Below, one piece after another: positions 52,947-60,552 of a stretch of DNA of 64,000 bases. Under the pieces are notes generated by a model. The model worked only from the letters and a program-made list of their open reading frames with translations, did no database searches and had not been told where the DNA came from. Where the stretch lies: the NCBI RefSeq assembly GCF_902497875.1, contig NZ_CABVHY010000002.1, positions 124,001 through 188,000 on the forward strand. Direction: 5' to 3'. The translations under genes and the position numbers were made by a program. Source of the stretch: Pseudomonas fluorescens (GTDB lineage: Bacteria; Pseudomonadota; Gammaproteobacteria; Pseudomonadales; Pseudomonadaceae). Positions within the stretch are counted from its first letter, which is position 1. Each line of letters begins with the position of its first letter.

Positions 52947-52976
52947 TGTAGGAGCTGCCGCAGGCTGCGATCTTGG
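52947..52976 (+). repeat. Single REP unit, GTAGGAGCTGCCGCAGGC family
   Basis: TGTAGGAGCTGCCGCAGGCT GCGATCTTGG. A degenerate inverted half (AAAAGATCGCGGCTGCG) is at 52860. It lies between the acetyltransferase and the exported protein gene. Confidence 0.8.
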
Positions 52977-53050
52977 CGGCCTCAGCCGCACAACAAATCC
53001 TCAGGCATACTTCCCACATCGCCAAAACGACGCCCCAAGGAAGCCCCGCC

Positions 53051-53377
53051 ATGAAAGCCCTCACACTGCCCCTCATCTGCCTGGCCACTTTCGCCGCCCA
53101 GGCCAACGCCTCCAGCCCCGAAGCCTGGGCATCTTTCGATAAGGCGGTGCTCGCCAGCTGTAACAAGGCCAGTCATCTCAAATATGCCAAACCGGTCGGC
53201 AAGGTCGCACAGTTCGATGACCGGGTGGGCTACAGCGCGATACTGTTGCACGGCCAGTACCCGCAAAAGCACATGAAGGGTCAACCAGGCACCGAGCTGT
53301 GCCTGTACAACAAAAAAACCAAAACCGCCTATGTCACCGAGTGGGACTCGATCCCCCTTCCCGTCAAGGCCCAGTGA
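53051..53377 (+). CDS. Small exported protein of unknown function
   Basis: A 108-residue protein with a signal peptide (MKALTLPLICLATFAAQANA|SSPEAW). The mature part is about 88 residues with two cysteines (SCNKASHLKYAKPVGKVAQF, ELCLYNKKTKTAYVTEW), which could form a disulfide. Similar small periplasmic proteins are common in Pseudomonas, without known function. Start ATG 53051 was chosen for the signal peptide; an upstream in-frame start at 52973 lies within the REP unit. Confidence 0.78.
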   Translation: MKALTLPLICLATFAAQANASSPEAWASFDKAVLASCNKASHLKYAKPVGKVAQFDDRVGYSAILLHGQYPQKHMKGQPGTELCLYNKKTKTAYVTEWDSIPLPVKAQ

Positions 53378-53470
53378 CTGGCGCATTACTTGCTTTCAGA
53401 CAGGCCTTCATGGTGATTGCGTGGGTATTCCCGTCACCACTCACACCTATCAATGACGGCCGGCCGCTCG

Positions 53471-54220
53471 ATGAATACAACGTTTTCCTGTGTAGGGTGC
53501 GGCAAGTGCTGCCACGACCACCATGTGCCTCTGACCCTCGCCGAAGCCCGGCAGTGGGCGGCGGACGGTGGCAACGTGATCGTGCTGGTGGAAGGCTTTC
53601 TCGGTAATGGTCTGGGCCTGCCTTTAGCCCAGCGCGAACATGCCGAGCGACGTTCTTGCGTGGTGCCCAGCGGTGCGACCGAGGCGCATGTCGCGATCAC
53701 CTTCGCAGCCTACAACGTCGGTCCCTGCCGGAATCTTGACGAAGACAACCTCTGCCGGATCTATGAACGCCGGCCTTTGGTCTGCCGTATCTACCCGATG
53801 GAAATCAATCCGCACATCGCGCTCAAGCCCACCGCCAAGGAATGCCCTTCAGAAGCCTGGGAAAAGGGCCCGGAACTGATTGTCGGTGGCGAGTTGGTCG
53901 ACCGGCAACTGGCCGAGCTGATCCAGCGTTCGCGCCAGGCTGACCGGGACGACATCCAGACCAAGGAAGCCATCTGCGAACGACTGGGCATTCGCACCAC
54001 GGCGCTCAAAGGTGACGGGTTTACCGCTTACCTGCCGGATATGGCGGCGTTCGCTCTGGCCATTGAGCAGTTTGAAGGCCAGCTATTGGCGCCCTCGACC
54101 GGCAAATGGCAGTTTCATGTTTCCGGGGACGATATCGCCGAGCAGGTACAGGCGGCCGGGGCTCAACTGGTGACGGCGGAACCGGTGAACTATGCGTTTA
54201 TCTCGTTGCGGGCAGCCTAG
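53471..54220 (+). CDS. YkgJ-family cysteine-cluster protein
   Basis: A 249-residue protein. The family hallmark is an N-terminal FSCVGCGKCCHDHH (residues 5-18), followed by GPCRNLDEDNLCRIYERRPLVCRIYPMEI. These cysteines probably bind iron-sulfur or zinc; the function is not established. The C-terminal half is an unusual 130-residue extension. ATG 53471 has no clear ribosome site; ATG 53453 is an alternative. A decayed copy of part of this gene lies at 56005-56087. Confidence 0.88.
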   Translation: MNTTFSCVGCGKCCHDHHVPLTLAEARQWAADGGNVIVLVEGFLGNGLGLPLAQREHAERRSCVVPSGATEAHVAITFAAYNVGPCRNLDEDNLCRIYERRPLVCRIYPMEINPHIALKPTAKECPSEAWEKGPELIVGGELVDRQLAELIQRSRQADRDDIQTKEAICERLGIRTTALKGDGFTAYLPDMAAFALAIEQFEGQLLAPSTGKWQFHVSGDDIAEQVQAAGAQLVTAEPVNYAFISLRAA

Positions 54221-54261
54221 AGACAACTCGAGATATTCATGGCTGTACTGACCTCTTCCAA

Positions 54262-55836
54262 TCAATGCCTTTTCTGCCAGAACTCCTGCGCCAATAACTG
54301 CAGATCCCCCGCCAGCCCCGCCACATCGCCGGAGTTGATATGGCTCTGCTGGCCGGCACCCACCGTCACTTCGCAGGCCGTGCGGATGCTGATGATGTTG
54401 CGGTTGATGTCTTCGCTCACCGCGCTTTGTTCTTCCACCGCCGCGGCGATCTGCAGGCTCATCTCGGTAATCTGCCTTACCCGCTGGCTGATGCCGTCCA
54501 GGGCGGTGGCCGCGCGCTGGGTATGCCCGACGCTGTTTTCGGCATACTGGCTGCTTTGTTGCATGACCACCACCGCATCCCGCGCGCCATTTTGCAACGT
54601 ACTGATCATCCGCTGGATTTCGTTGGTCGACTGCTGGGTGCGCTGGGCCAGGCTACGCACTTCATCGGCCACTACCGCGAACCCGCGCCCCTGCTCGCCC
54701 GCACGAGCGGCTTCGATGGCGGCATTGAGCGCCAGCAGATTGGTCTGTTCGGCAATGCTGCGGATCACCTCCAGGACTGCGGAGATATCGCTGCTGTGAT
54801 TCTCCAGTTGATGAATCACTTCAGTGGCGCGGGTCAGTTCGCTGGCCAGCAACTGCACGGCACTGCGGCTCTCGCCGACCAACTGATGACCTTCGCGTGT
54901 CTCACTCTCTGCCTCGTCAGCGGCCCTGGAGGCCTGCTGGGCATGGCTGGCGACTTGCGCCACGCTGGTGGCCATTTGATGAATCGCTACGGCCACCTGA
55001 TCGGTTTCTGCCTGCTGTGCCAGCGTGCTGTCCTGACTGTTTTGCAGCTGCTCGACCAGTTGCGCCGCATGCCCGACCAGCCGTTGCGAAGCATCGCCAA
55101 TGCGCCCGACCACCGCGCCAACCTGCGCCTCAAGCATCTGCAAGGCGAATTCGATCTGCCCGAACTCATCACGTCGACCGGTATAGATCGCCTGGCTCAA
55201 AGGGTTATCCCCAATCACTCGGGCGCGCTCGGTCAAGCGGTCCAGCGGCCGCAGCAGCAGATTGACACCCAGCGCACTCAAGCCACTGCCGAGCCCCAGT
55301 GCCAATAGCGCCCACCACGGCGAATACGGCACCAGCCCGGCCGCGGCGCCCACGGCACAGGTCATGACCAGACTGAGCATGAGCATGAGTTTTACCTTCA
55401 AGCCCAACGCGGGCCACCCGGGCGAAACCGCGCCGCCCATCTGCCCATAGAGCTTTTTCGCCGCCTCCACTTGGCTGGCTCTGGGCTTGGTCCGGATCGA
55501 CTGATACTCCACCGCCTGCCCACCGCGGGTCATCGGAGAGACATAGGCGCTGACCCAGTAGTGATCACCGTTTTTACAGCGATTTTTCACTATGCCCATC
55601 CACGAACGCCCGCTCTTGAGCGTTCGCCACATATGGGCAAAGGCTGCAGCAGGCATATCGGGATGGCGTAACAGATTGTGCGGGGAACCCAACAACTCGT
55701 CCTTGCCATAACCACTGACCTCAATGAAGTCGGCGTTGGCATAGGTGATCGCGCTCGTCAGATCGGTGGTCGATAGAATATTTGCATCAGGACCAATGTC
55801 CAGGCATCGCCCCGTCACCGGGAGATTGATCTTCAT
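54262..55836 (-). CDS. Aer-type methyl-accepting chemotaxis protein (PAS receptor)
   Basis: A 524-residue energy-taxis receptor. The N-terminal PAS domain (DIGPDANILSTTDLTSAITYANADFIEVSGYGKDELLGSPHNLLRHPDMP) would bind FAD by analogy to Aer. Two membrane helices (near 168-205) and a HAMP-like region follow. The signalling domain has the hairpin tip QTNLLALNAAIEAARAGEQGRGFAVVADEVRSLAQRT. I chose ATG 55836 because MKINLPVTG matches Aer-family starts; the longer frame from 55902 lacks a ribosome site. It converges on the YkgJ gene. Confidence 0.93.
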   Translation of the reverse strand: MKINLPVTGRCLDIGPDANILSTTDLTSAITYANADFIEVSGYGKDELLGSPHNLLRHPDMPAAAFAHMWRTLKSGRSWMGIVKNRCKNGDHYWVSAYVSPMTRGGQAVEYQSIRTKPRASQVEAAKKLYGQMGGAVSPGWPALGLKVKLMLMLSLVMTCAVGAAAGLVPYSPWWALLALGLGSGLSALGVNLLLRPLDRLTERARVIGDNPLSQAIYTGRRDEFGQIEFALQMLEAQVGAVVGRIGDASQRLVGHAAQLVEQLQNSQDSTLAQQAETDQVAVAIHQMATSVAQVASHAQQASRAADEAESETREGHQLVGESRSAVQLLASELTRATEVIHQLENHSSDISAVLEVIRSIAEQTNLLALNAAIEAARAGEQGRGFAVVADEVRSLAQRTQQSTNEIQRMISTLQNGARDAVVVMQQSSQYAENSVGHTQRAATALDGISQRVRQITEMSLQIAAAVEEQSAVSEDINRNIISIRTACEVTVGAGQQSHINSGDVAGLAGDLQLLAQEFWQKRH

Positions 55837-56004
55837 GAAAAGCGCGCTCGTGTTTTTGAAAGAGTCGGCAGGGGCTGCTGACTCTAATCGCACTGATTCC
55901 ATACATACTGATCTGGCTCAATTTCTGGGCATTTAGCCATCATTGGCGCCAACTACTACAAACTACCGCTGATACGAAGTTTTACGGAGCGCTTGCCCAG
56001 CGGT

Positions 56005-56087
56005 GTTGGTCGACCGGCAACTGATCGATCCGATCCAGCGTTAGCGCCAGCTGACCGGAACGATATCCAGACCAGGGAAGCCATCTG
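56005..56087 (+). pseudogene. Degenerate partial copy of the YkgJ gene
   Basis: GTTGGTCGACCGGCAACTG starts the block; its 83 bases match 53893-53976 of the YkgJ gene (GTTGGTCGACCGGCAACTGG...) with about ten mismatches and one deleted base, so the frame is broken. It includes an in-frame TAG where the gene has TCG. Remnant of a local duplication; no start codon or promoter is visible. Confidence 0.75.
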
Positions 56088-56122
56088 ATGATTGCTACGA
56101 AAAAGCGCAGGAACGATCCAGG

Positions 56123-56965
56123 CTATCTCAGGCGCTTCAACAGTTCATTCGCGACGTCCAGCGTCGACGCGGGGTTCTGACCGGTAATCAACTCGCGATC
56201 GACCACCATGTTAGCCGTCCAGGGCACAAGGTTGCTGCCGTATAGACCACCCGCCTGCTCTAGAGCCGTCTGTGGGAGGAACTTCATTTCCCCTCCGCCG
56301 AGGCGACCTTCAGCCAGCCGTTCTTCCACATTACTCATGACCGTCATCTTATAGCCTGAATAAATCCAGTCGGGGCGTGCAGTTACGCGCCCTGCCAACT
56401 CCAGCTGACCGACAAAGCCTGCAGCATCAGGCAACGCCGAGAGCAACGCCGCAGGCCCATGGCACACCAGCGCGGTAGGCTTGCCCCGGGCATGGAAACT
56501 CGCCAGTAACTTGCCCAGGAGCGGGCTGTGAGTCAGATCCTGCATCGGCGCACGGCCACCGGGGATATAGAGTGCATCAAAGCGCTCATAACCCAGCTGC
56601 TCTACGCGGGATAGACTGATCACCGGCGACTCGCCTGGCGAAGTGATCTTGAGCCGGTCCAGCAATGCCTTGTGCGCATTAAAGGCGTCGACATCATTGT
56701 TGAAGTAGGACTTGCTGACGGAACCCTGATCCAGGCTCGGCGCTTTGCCTTTGGGTGTCGCGAACGTCACCGTATGACCCGCATCGAGAAGCAGTTTCAC
56801 CGGTTGCATCAACTCGTTGAAAAAAAAGCCCGTCTGAGTGACCTTGCCGTTCTTCAAGTCAAGTTGCGCGGCATCGGATAACACCACCAACACATTGGCG
56901 GCGTGGGCAAAGAAGCTGATGACATTGAGCATGACCGTCAGCGTCAGCATCGTTAGTATTTTCAT
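56123..56965 (-). CDS. Exported DJ-1/PfpI-family protein (type 1 glutamine amidotransferase-like)
   Basis: A 280-residue protein with a signal peptide (MKILTMLTLTVMLNVISFFAHAANV). The DJ-1/PfpI fold is clear: LYIPGGRAPMQDLTHSPLLGKLL and the nucleophile cysteine in ALVCHGPAALLSAL. FATPKGKAPSLDQGS resembles Hsp31-type chaperone/glyoxalase III proteins, which normally are cytoplasmic. Possible roles are deglycase, glyoxalase or chaperone activity in the envelope; I cannot decide. It begins 31 bases downstream of the RidA-fusion gene on the same strand and is likely cotranscribed. Confidence 0.85.
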   Translation of the reverse strand: MKILTMLTLTVMLNVISFFAHAANVLVVLSDAAQLDLKNGKVTQTGFFFNELMQPVKLLLDAGHTVTFATPKGKAPSLDQGSVSKSYFNNDVDAFNAHKALLDRLKITSPGESPVISLSRVEQLGYERFDALYIPGGRAPMQDLTHSPLLGKLLASFHARGKPTALVCHGPAALLSALPDAAGFVGQLELAGRVTARPDWIYSGYKMTVMSNVEERLAEGRLGGGEMKFLPQTALEQAGGLYGSNLVPWTANMVVDRELITGQNPASTLDVANELLKRLR

Positions 56966-56995
56966 GGTCGTTCCACAGATTTTGAGAGCGTGAAC

Positions 56996-58195
56996 CTAGC
57001 GTTTGATAACGGCCAGGCATTCAACTTCGACGCGCGCATTCAACACCAGCTTCCTGGCAGAGAAGGTCGTACGGGCAGGAAGTCGACCGGCAGAAAAATA
57101 GCTGACATACACCTCATTCATCGCGGAGAAATCGTTGATATCTGCGAGTATGACCGTGCACTTCGCCACGTGATCAAGGGAGGAACCATTGCCCTCGAGC
57201 ACCTCACCCAGGGTGTTCATGATCTGGGTCATTTCGGCGCGAATCCCCCCCGCCACCAGCTTGTCATTGGCGGCGATACCAAGAATCCCGGAGAGATAAA
57301 GTGTCTCGCCGACCCGTACAACGGGTGAAAACGGCTGGCCTTTTTCCCCGGGGCGGTACTGCGGTGAGTTTGCCGCGACAGGCCCAAGGCCGCTCACGGC
57401 AACTGTCGATGAGTCGGAGGGCTCAGACAAATAGCGCTTGATGATGGGGTCGTATTGGCCATTTTGTTTTAGACGCGCAAGGGCTTTATTCAAGGCCTCA
57501 CGCAGATCCGGGTCGGTCTTGCGCACACCGATCGCCACGCCACTTCCCAGAAGATCGTCGGTAATCACCGGCCCGGAAAAACCGAAAGCACGGCCTTGGG
57601 GCGTATCCAGCAACGCCGCAGAGATTTCAATGGCGTCTTGCAGCGTCGCATCGATAGCGCCAGCCAGAAGACTGTCGACCAACTCGGTATTGAGTTTGAA
57701 ACTCTGAACCACTACCCCGGCAGGTGCCCACCTGGTTTGCGCGTAGGCTTCCCGGCTGGTGCCGGCCAATACGCCGACACGTTTGCCTTTGAGCGATTGC
57801 GCGTCTGGCAGCAAATTCGAATCCTTGAGCGTCACCAGACGATTGCTGAGCGGGTACAGATTCTCGGTAAAGTCGATTCTCTGTTGACGCAGTGCGGTGG
57901 CCGACATCGGCATGATCGCGTCGAAACGTCCGGCCTCGAGCGCTGCAATGTTGGTTGCATAATCCTGATCGACCCAGACACAGCGAGCAGCGAGTTCGGC
58001 GCATAGGGCGTTGCCCAACTCGATATTCAGTCCAACCAGCTCACCCTGGGCATTGCGGCTTTCGAACGGTGGAACCAGGGCTTCGACCCCGAAGCGGATT
58101 TCAGCCCATTTCTGTTCTTCTGCGACAGCAAGCGAACACAGGCCACCCAGGCCCATGGACAAAAGCAGAGTCGTTAGGGTTTTTCCAGACATCAT
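56996..58195 (-). CDS. Exported solute-binding protein fused to a RidA domain
   Basis: A 399-residue protein. A signal peptide (MMSGKTLTTLLLSMGLGGLCSLAVA) precedes an SBP_bac_3 domain (about 30-257; VEALVPPFESRNAQGELVGLNIELGNALC, PMSATALRQQRIDFTENLY). After a linker, residues 278-399 are a RidA/YjgF domain with the key arginine in LPARTTF (Arg375) and the glutamate in VEVECLAV (Glu392), as in active enamine/imine deaminases. RidA is normally a cytoplasmic trimer, so a periplasmic version tied to a substrate-binding domain is unusual. GGAAGGG precedes the start. No transporter gene is adjacent; the DJ-1 gene follows. Confidence 0.85.
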   Translation of the reverse strand: MMSGKTLTTLLLSMGLGGLCSLAVAEEQKWAEIRFGVEALVPPFESRNAQGELVGLNIELGNALCAELAARCVWVDQDYATNIAALEAGRFDAIMPMSATALRQQRIDFTENLYPLSNRLVTLKDSNLLPDAQSLKGKRVGVLAGTSREAYAQTRWAPAGVVVQSFKLNTELVDSLLAGAIDATLQDAIEISAALLDTPQGRAFGFSGPVITDDLLGSGVAIGVRKTDPDLREALNKALARLKQNGQYDPIIKRYLSEPSDSSTVAVSGLGPVAANSPQYRPGEKGQPFSPVVRVGETLYLSGILGIAANDKLVAGGIRAEMTQIMNTLGEVLEGNGSSLDHVAKCTVILADINDFSAMNEVYVSYFSAGRLPARTTFSARKLVLNARVEVECLAVIKR

Positions 58196-58394
58196 CGTGG
58201 CGCCCTTCCAGAAAGATCAATGGAACCCGCAACGACCTCCTCCGGGATGAGCAACGTTGAACGGGCAAAGAACTTTCAACCAATTACCGTTTCCCCCTCT
58301 ACAGGAAGGATCGGGGTTTGGCGTAGGACGAGGCCTGGAATGGAGCAGCTTGATTACTGCTCCGGAAGGGAAAAGTCAGCTAAAACTGCGCGAA

Positions 58395-58652
58395 TCAGCG
58401 CTTGCCCATCGAGCGACGGGTGCCGGGAGGCGCTACGCCCGGGGTCTTGGTGTGACCGTTCTTGGCGCCGTTTTTGTACCACGGCTGGCTGGCATTCTTC
58501 GCCGCGGCCAGTTCGCCCGGGTTGAACGGGAACTTGAACGCGGGGATGGTGGCCTTGTCTTCGGTCTCTGCGCTGGAGTCGACGCTGTTTTGCAGGTCAG
58601 CCTGTTCGTCGCTCTGGACGTCAGCAGCAGGCGGTTGTTTAGGGGAAGTCAT
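58395..58652 (-). CDS. Small conserved protein of unknown function
   Basis: An 85-residue polar protein starting MTSPKQPPAADVQSDEQADL, with PAFKFPFNPGELAAAKNASQPWYKNGAKNGHTKTPG in the C-terminal half, a basic and proline-rich stretch. No membrane segment, signal peptide or known domain. I placed the start at ATG 58652, with CGGAG upstream. The gene looks conserved in composition but has no evident function. Confidence 0.68.
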   Translation of the reverse strand: MTSPKQPPAADVQSDEQADLQNSVDSSAETEDKATIPAFKFPFNPGELAAAKNASQPWYKNGAKNGHTKTPGVAPPGTRRSMGKR

Positions 58653-58803
58653 GAAAGCTCCGGGTGATGCATAAATAAGAGTCGGGCCCGGTTGGCGGGC
58701 CGCGAAAGGCGGCAGTATACCTGCCCGGCTGTCGCCCGCACGCTGACCTTCGGTCGCCAGGCAAAATTTTCTGCGGCCCGGGCTCAACCCCTCCCCATAA
58801 ACA

Positions 58804-59133
58804 CTACCGATAGGTCACGGTAACGACGCCTTTATCAGCCGGCGAGACAGCGCTCGCACTGGATGTCGTCAAAGGCTCGAAACTGACGGTGAAAGGAATG
58901 AGGTCATGCCTGCACACATTACCAGCAGTACTCACCGTCAATCTAAGCTCAGGGGTAACCGTTACGTGTTGCGAATGCTCGCCGAAACTCACCGTTCCTG
59001 CTTGTCCAACCTCACAGCCGCGCTCGACAATTTTCCCGACAAAGTTGATCCGCCCGGAGCTACCGTCGGCGTGGGCATTCAGGGCAACTGACAGCAACAA
59101 AAGCACGCTCGACACTACGATCTTCAGATTCAT
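58804..59133 (-). CDS. Small exported pilin-like protein
   Basis: A 109-residue protein with a signal peptide (MNLKIVVSSVLLLLSVALNAHA). GRINFVGKIVERGCEVGQAG is the start of a chaperone-usher-type pilin domain, with its Cys pair (RGCEV, NVCRHD) and an abrupt end (VVTVTYR) instead of the full 150-residue fold. No usher or chaperone gene is adjacent. The start could be ATG 59160 (MNHKVRF) instead; neither has a clear ribosome site. Divergent from the efflux pump genes. Confidence 0.6.
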   Translation of the reverse strand: MNLKIVVSSVLLLLSVALNAHADGSSGRINFVGKIVERGCEVGQAGTVSFGEHSQHVTVTPELRLTVSTAGNVCRHDLIPFTVSFEPLTTSSASAVSPADKGVVTVTYR

Positions 59134-59199
59134 TTCAAGGAATCTCACTTTATGGTTCACTCAAGCAATCCCTGAATGACTGTGGGCCTGGCAGGATGC

Positions 59200-59316
59200 T
59201 GACCCGGTCAATTGCTTATCCGTCTGCGCGAGAAAATCTTTAATCCGGCCGTTTCAGCGGCGATCAGCCATTACTGACAGCGCTGTCAGTTAGCAGTCAT
59301 TTTGCTGACCGGGTCA
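59200..59316. promoter_or_regulatory. Inverted operator-like sites upstream of the efflux pump
   Basis: TGACCCGGTCA (59200-59210) and TGACCGGGTCA (59306-59316) are reverse complements, 95 bases apart, and between them lies the perfect 16-base palindrome CTGACAGCGCTGTCAG (59274-59289). They sit in the divergent region between the pilin-like gene and the RND adaptor. A dimeric regulator, possibly the response regulator at 63645, is a candidate binder. Confidence 0.45.
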
Positions 59317-59382
59317 GGGGGCTATAAGTAGTCATTGATACTGGCCAATCCATTGATCACTTTGCTCTGGCGTCCTGACAGC

Positions 59383-60552
59383 ATGCGTATTCAGAAAAAA
59401 AACATCGTGATCGCAGGACTGCTGATCGCCCTGGTCGCCCTTGCCGGCTGGTACCTGACCAAGCCCGCCACGGCCAGACTGGCGGCACCGAGCGCGATTC
59501 CGGTACGGGTGGTCAAGGTCAACGAGCAGGACGTACCGCGCTATGTCAGTGGCATCGGCTCGGTGCTGTCGTTGCACAGCGTGATCATTCGTCCGCAAAT
59601 CGACGGCATCCTCACCAAACTGCTGGTCAAGGAAGGTCAGCTGGTAAAGACCGGTGATCTGCTGGCCACCCTCGATGATCGCTCGATCCGCGCCAGCCTC
59701 GATCAGGCCCGCGCGCAATTGGGCGAAAGCCAGGCGCAACTGCAAGTGGCGCAGGTCAACCTTAAACGTTACAAGCTGCTGAGCGTCGATGATGGCGTCT
59801 CCAAGCAGACCTACGATCAACAACAGGCGCTGGTCAATCAGCTGAAAGCCACGGCCCAGGGCAACCAGGCTGCGATCGACGCCGCGCAGGTGCAACTCTC
59901 CTACACCCAGATTCGCTCGCCGGTGACCGGTCGGGTCGGTATTCGCTCCGTCGATGAAGGCAACTTCCTGCGCATGACCGATGCGCAAGGGCTGTTCTCA
60001 GTGACCCAGATCGACCCGATCGCCGTCGAGTTCTCCCTGCCGCAACAGATGCTGCCGATCCTGCAAGGCCTGCTGGGCGCCCCGCGCCAGGCCGAGGTGA
60101 GTGCCTACATGGGCGCCGATACCGATGGCGAAACCGGCGACTTGTTGGGTAAAGGCCACCTGACCCTGATCGATAACCAGATCAATACCAACACCGGGAC
60201 CATTCGCGCCAAGGCCGAATTCAGCAACCCCGGGCAAAAGCTCTGGCCGGGGCAACTGGTGACCATCAAGATCCAGACGGCCCTCGACAAAGCTGCCCTG
60301 GTGGTACCGCCGACCGTGGTGCAACGCGGGCTGGACCAGCATTTCGTCTACCGGGTCAACGCCAACACCGTCGAAATCGTGCCGGTGCGAATGGTCTATC
60401 AGAACAGCAACCTGAACATCATTACCGGCGTGCAGCCTGGCGATGTACTGGTCAGCGACGGCCAGTCGCGGCTCAAGGCGGGCTCGAGGATCGAGGTGCT
60501 CAGCGAGCCGCCGCAGGTCATTGAAACGGCGAAAACGCAGGCGCTACCATGA
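59383..60552 (+). CDS. RND efflux periplasmic adaptor subunit
   Basis: A 389-residue membrane-fusion protein. An N-terminal anchor helix (NIVIAGLLIALVALAGWYL) precedes barrel-sandwich lipoyl motifs (SVIIRPQIDGILTKLLVKEGQLVKTGDLLATLDDR), a coiled-coil hairpin (residues 110-170) and beta-barrel domains. It joins the inner-membrane pump to an outer-membrane channel. The closest type is MdtA/MuxA. I chose ATG 59383; the longer frame from 59335 is less probable. Its stop overlaps the pump gene by four bases (ATGA). Confidence 0.93.
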   Translation: MRIQKKNIVIAGLLIALVALAGWYLTKPATARLAAPSAIPVRVVKVNEQDVPRYVSGIGSVLSLHSVIIRPQIDGILTKLLVKEGQLVKTGDLLATLDDRSIRASLDQARAQLGESQAQLQVAQVNLKRYKLLSVDDGVSKQTYDQQQALVNQLKATAQGNQAAIDAAQVQLSYTQIRSPVTGRVGIRSVDEGNFLRMTDAQGLFSVTQIDPIAVEFSLPQQMLPILQGLLGAPRQAEVSAYMGADTDGETGDLLGKGHLTLIDNQINTNTGTIRAKAEFSNPGQKLWPGQLVTIKIQTALDKAALVVPPTVVQRGLDQHFVYRVNANTVEIVPVRMVYQNSNLNIITGVQPGDVLVSDGQSRLKAGSRIEVLSEPPQVIETAKTQALP

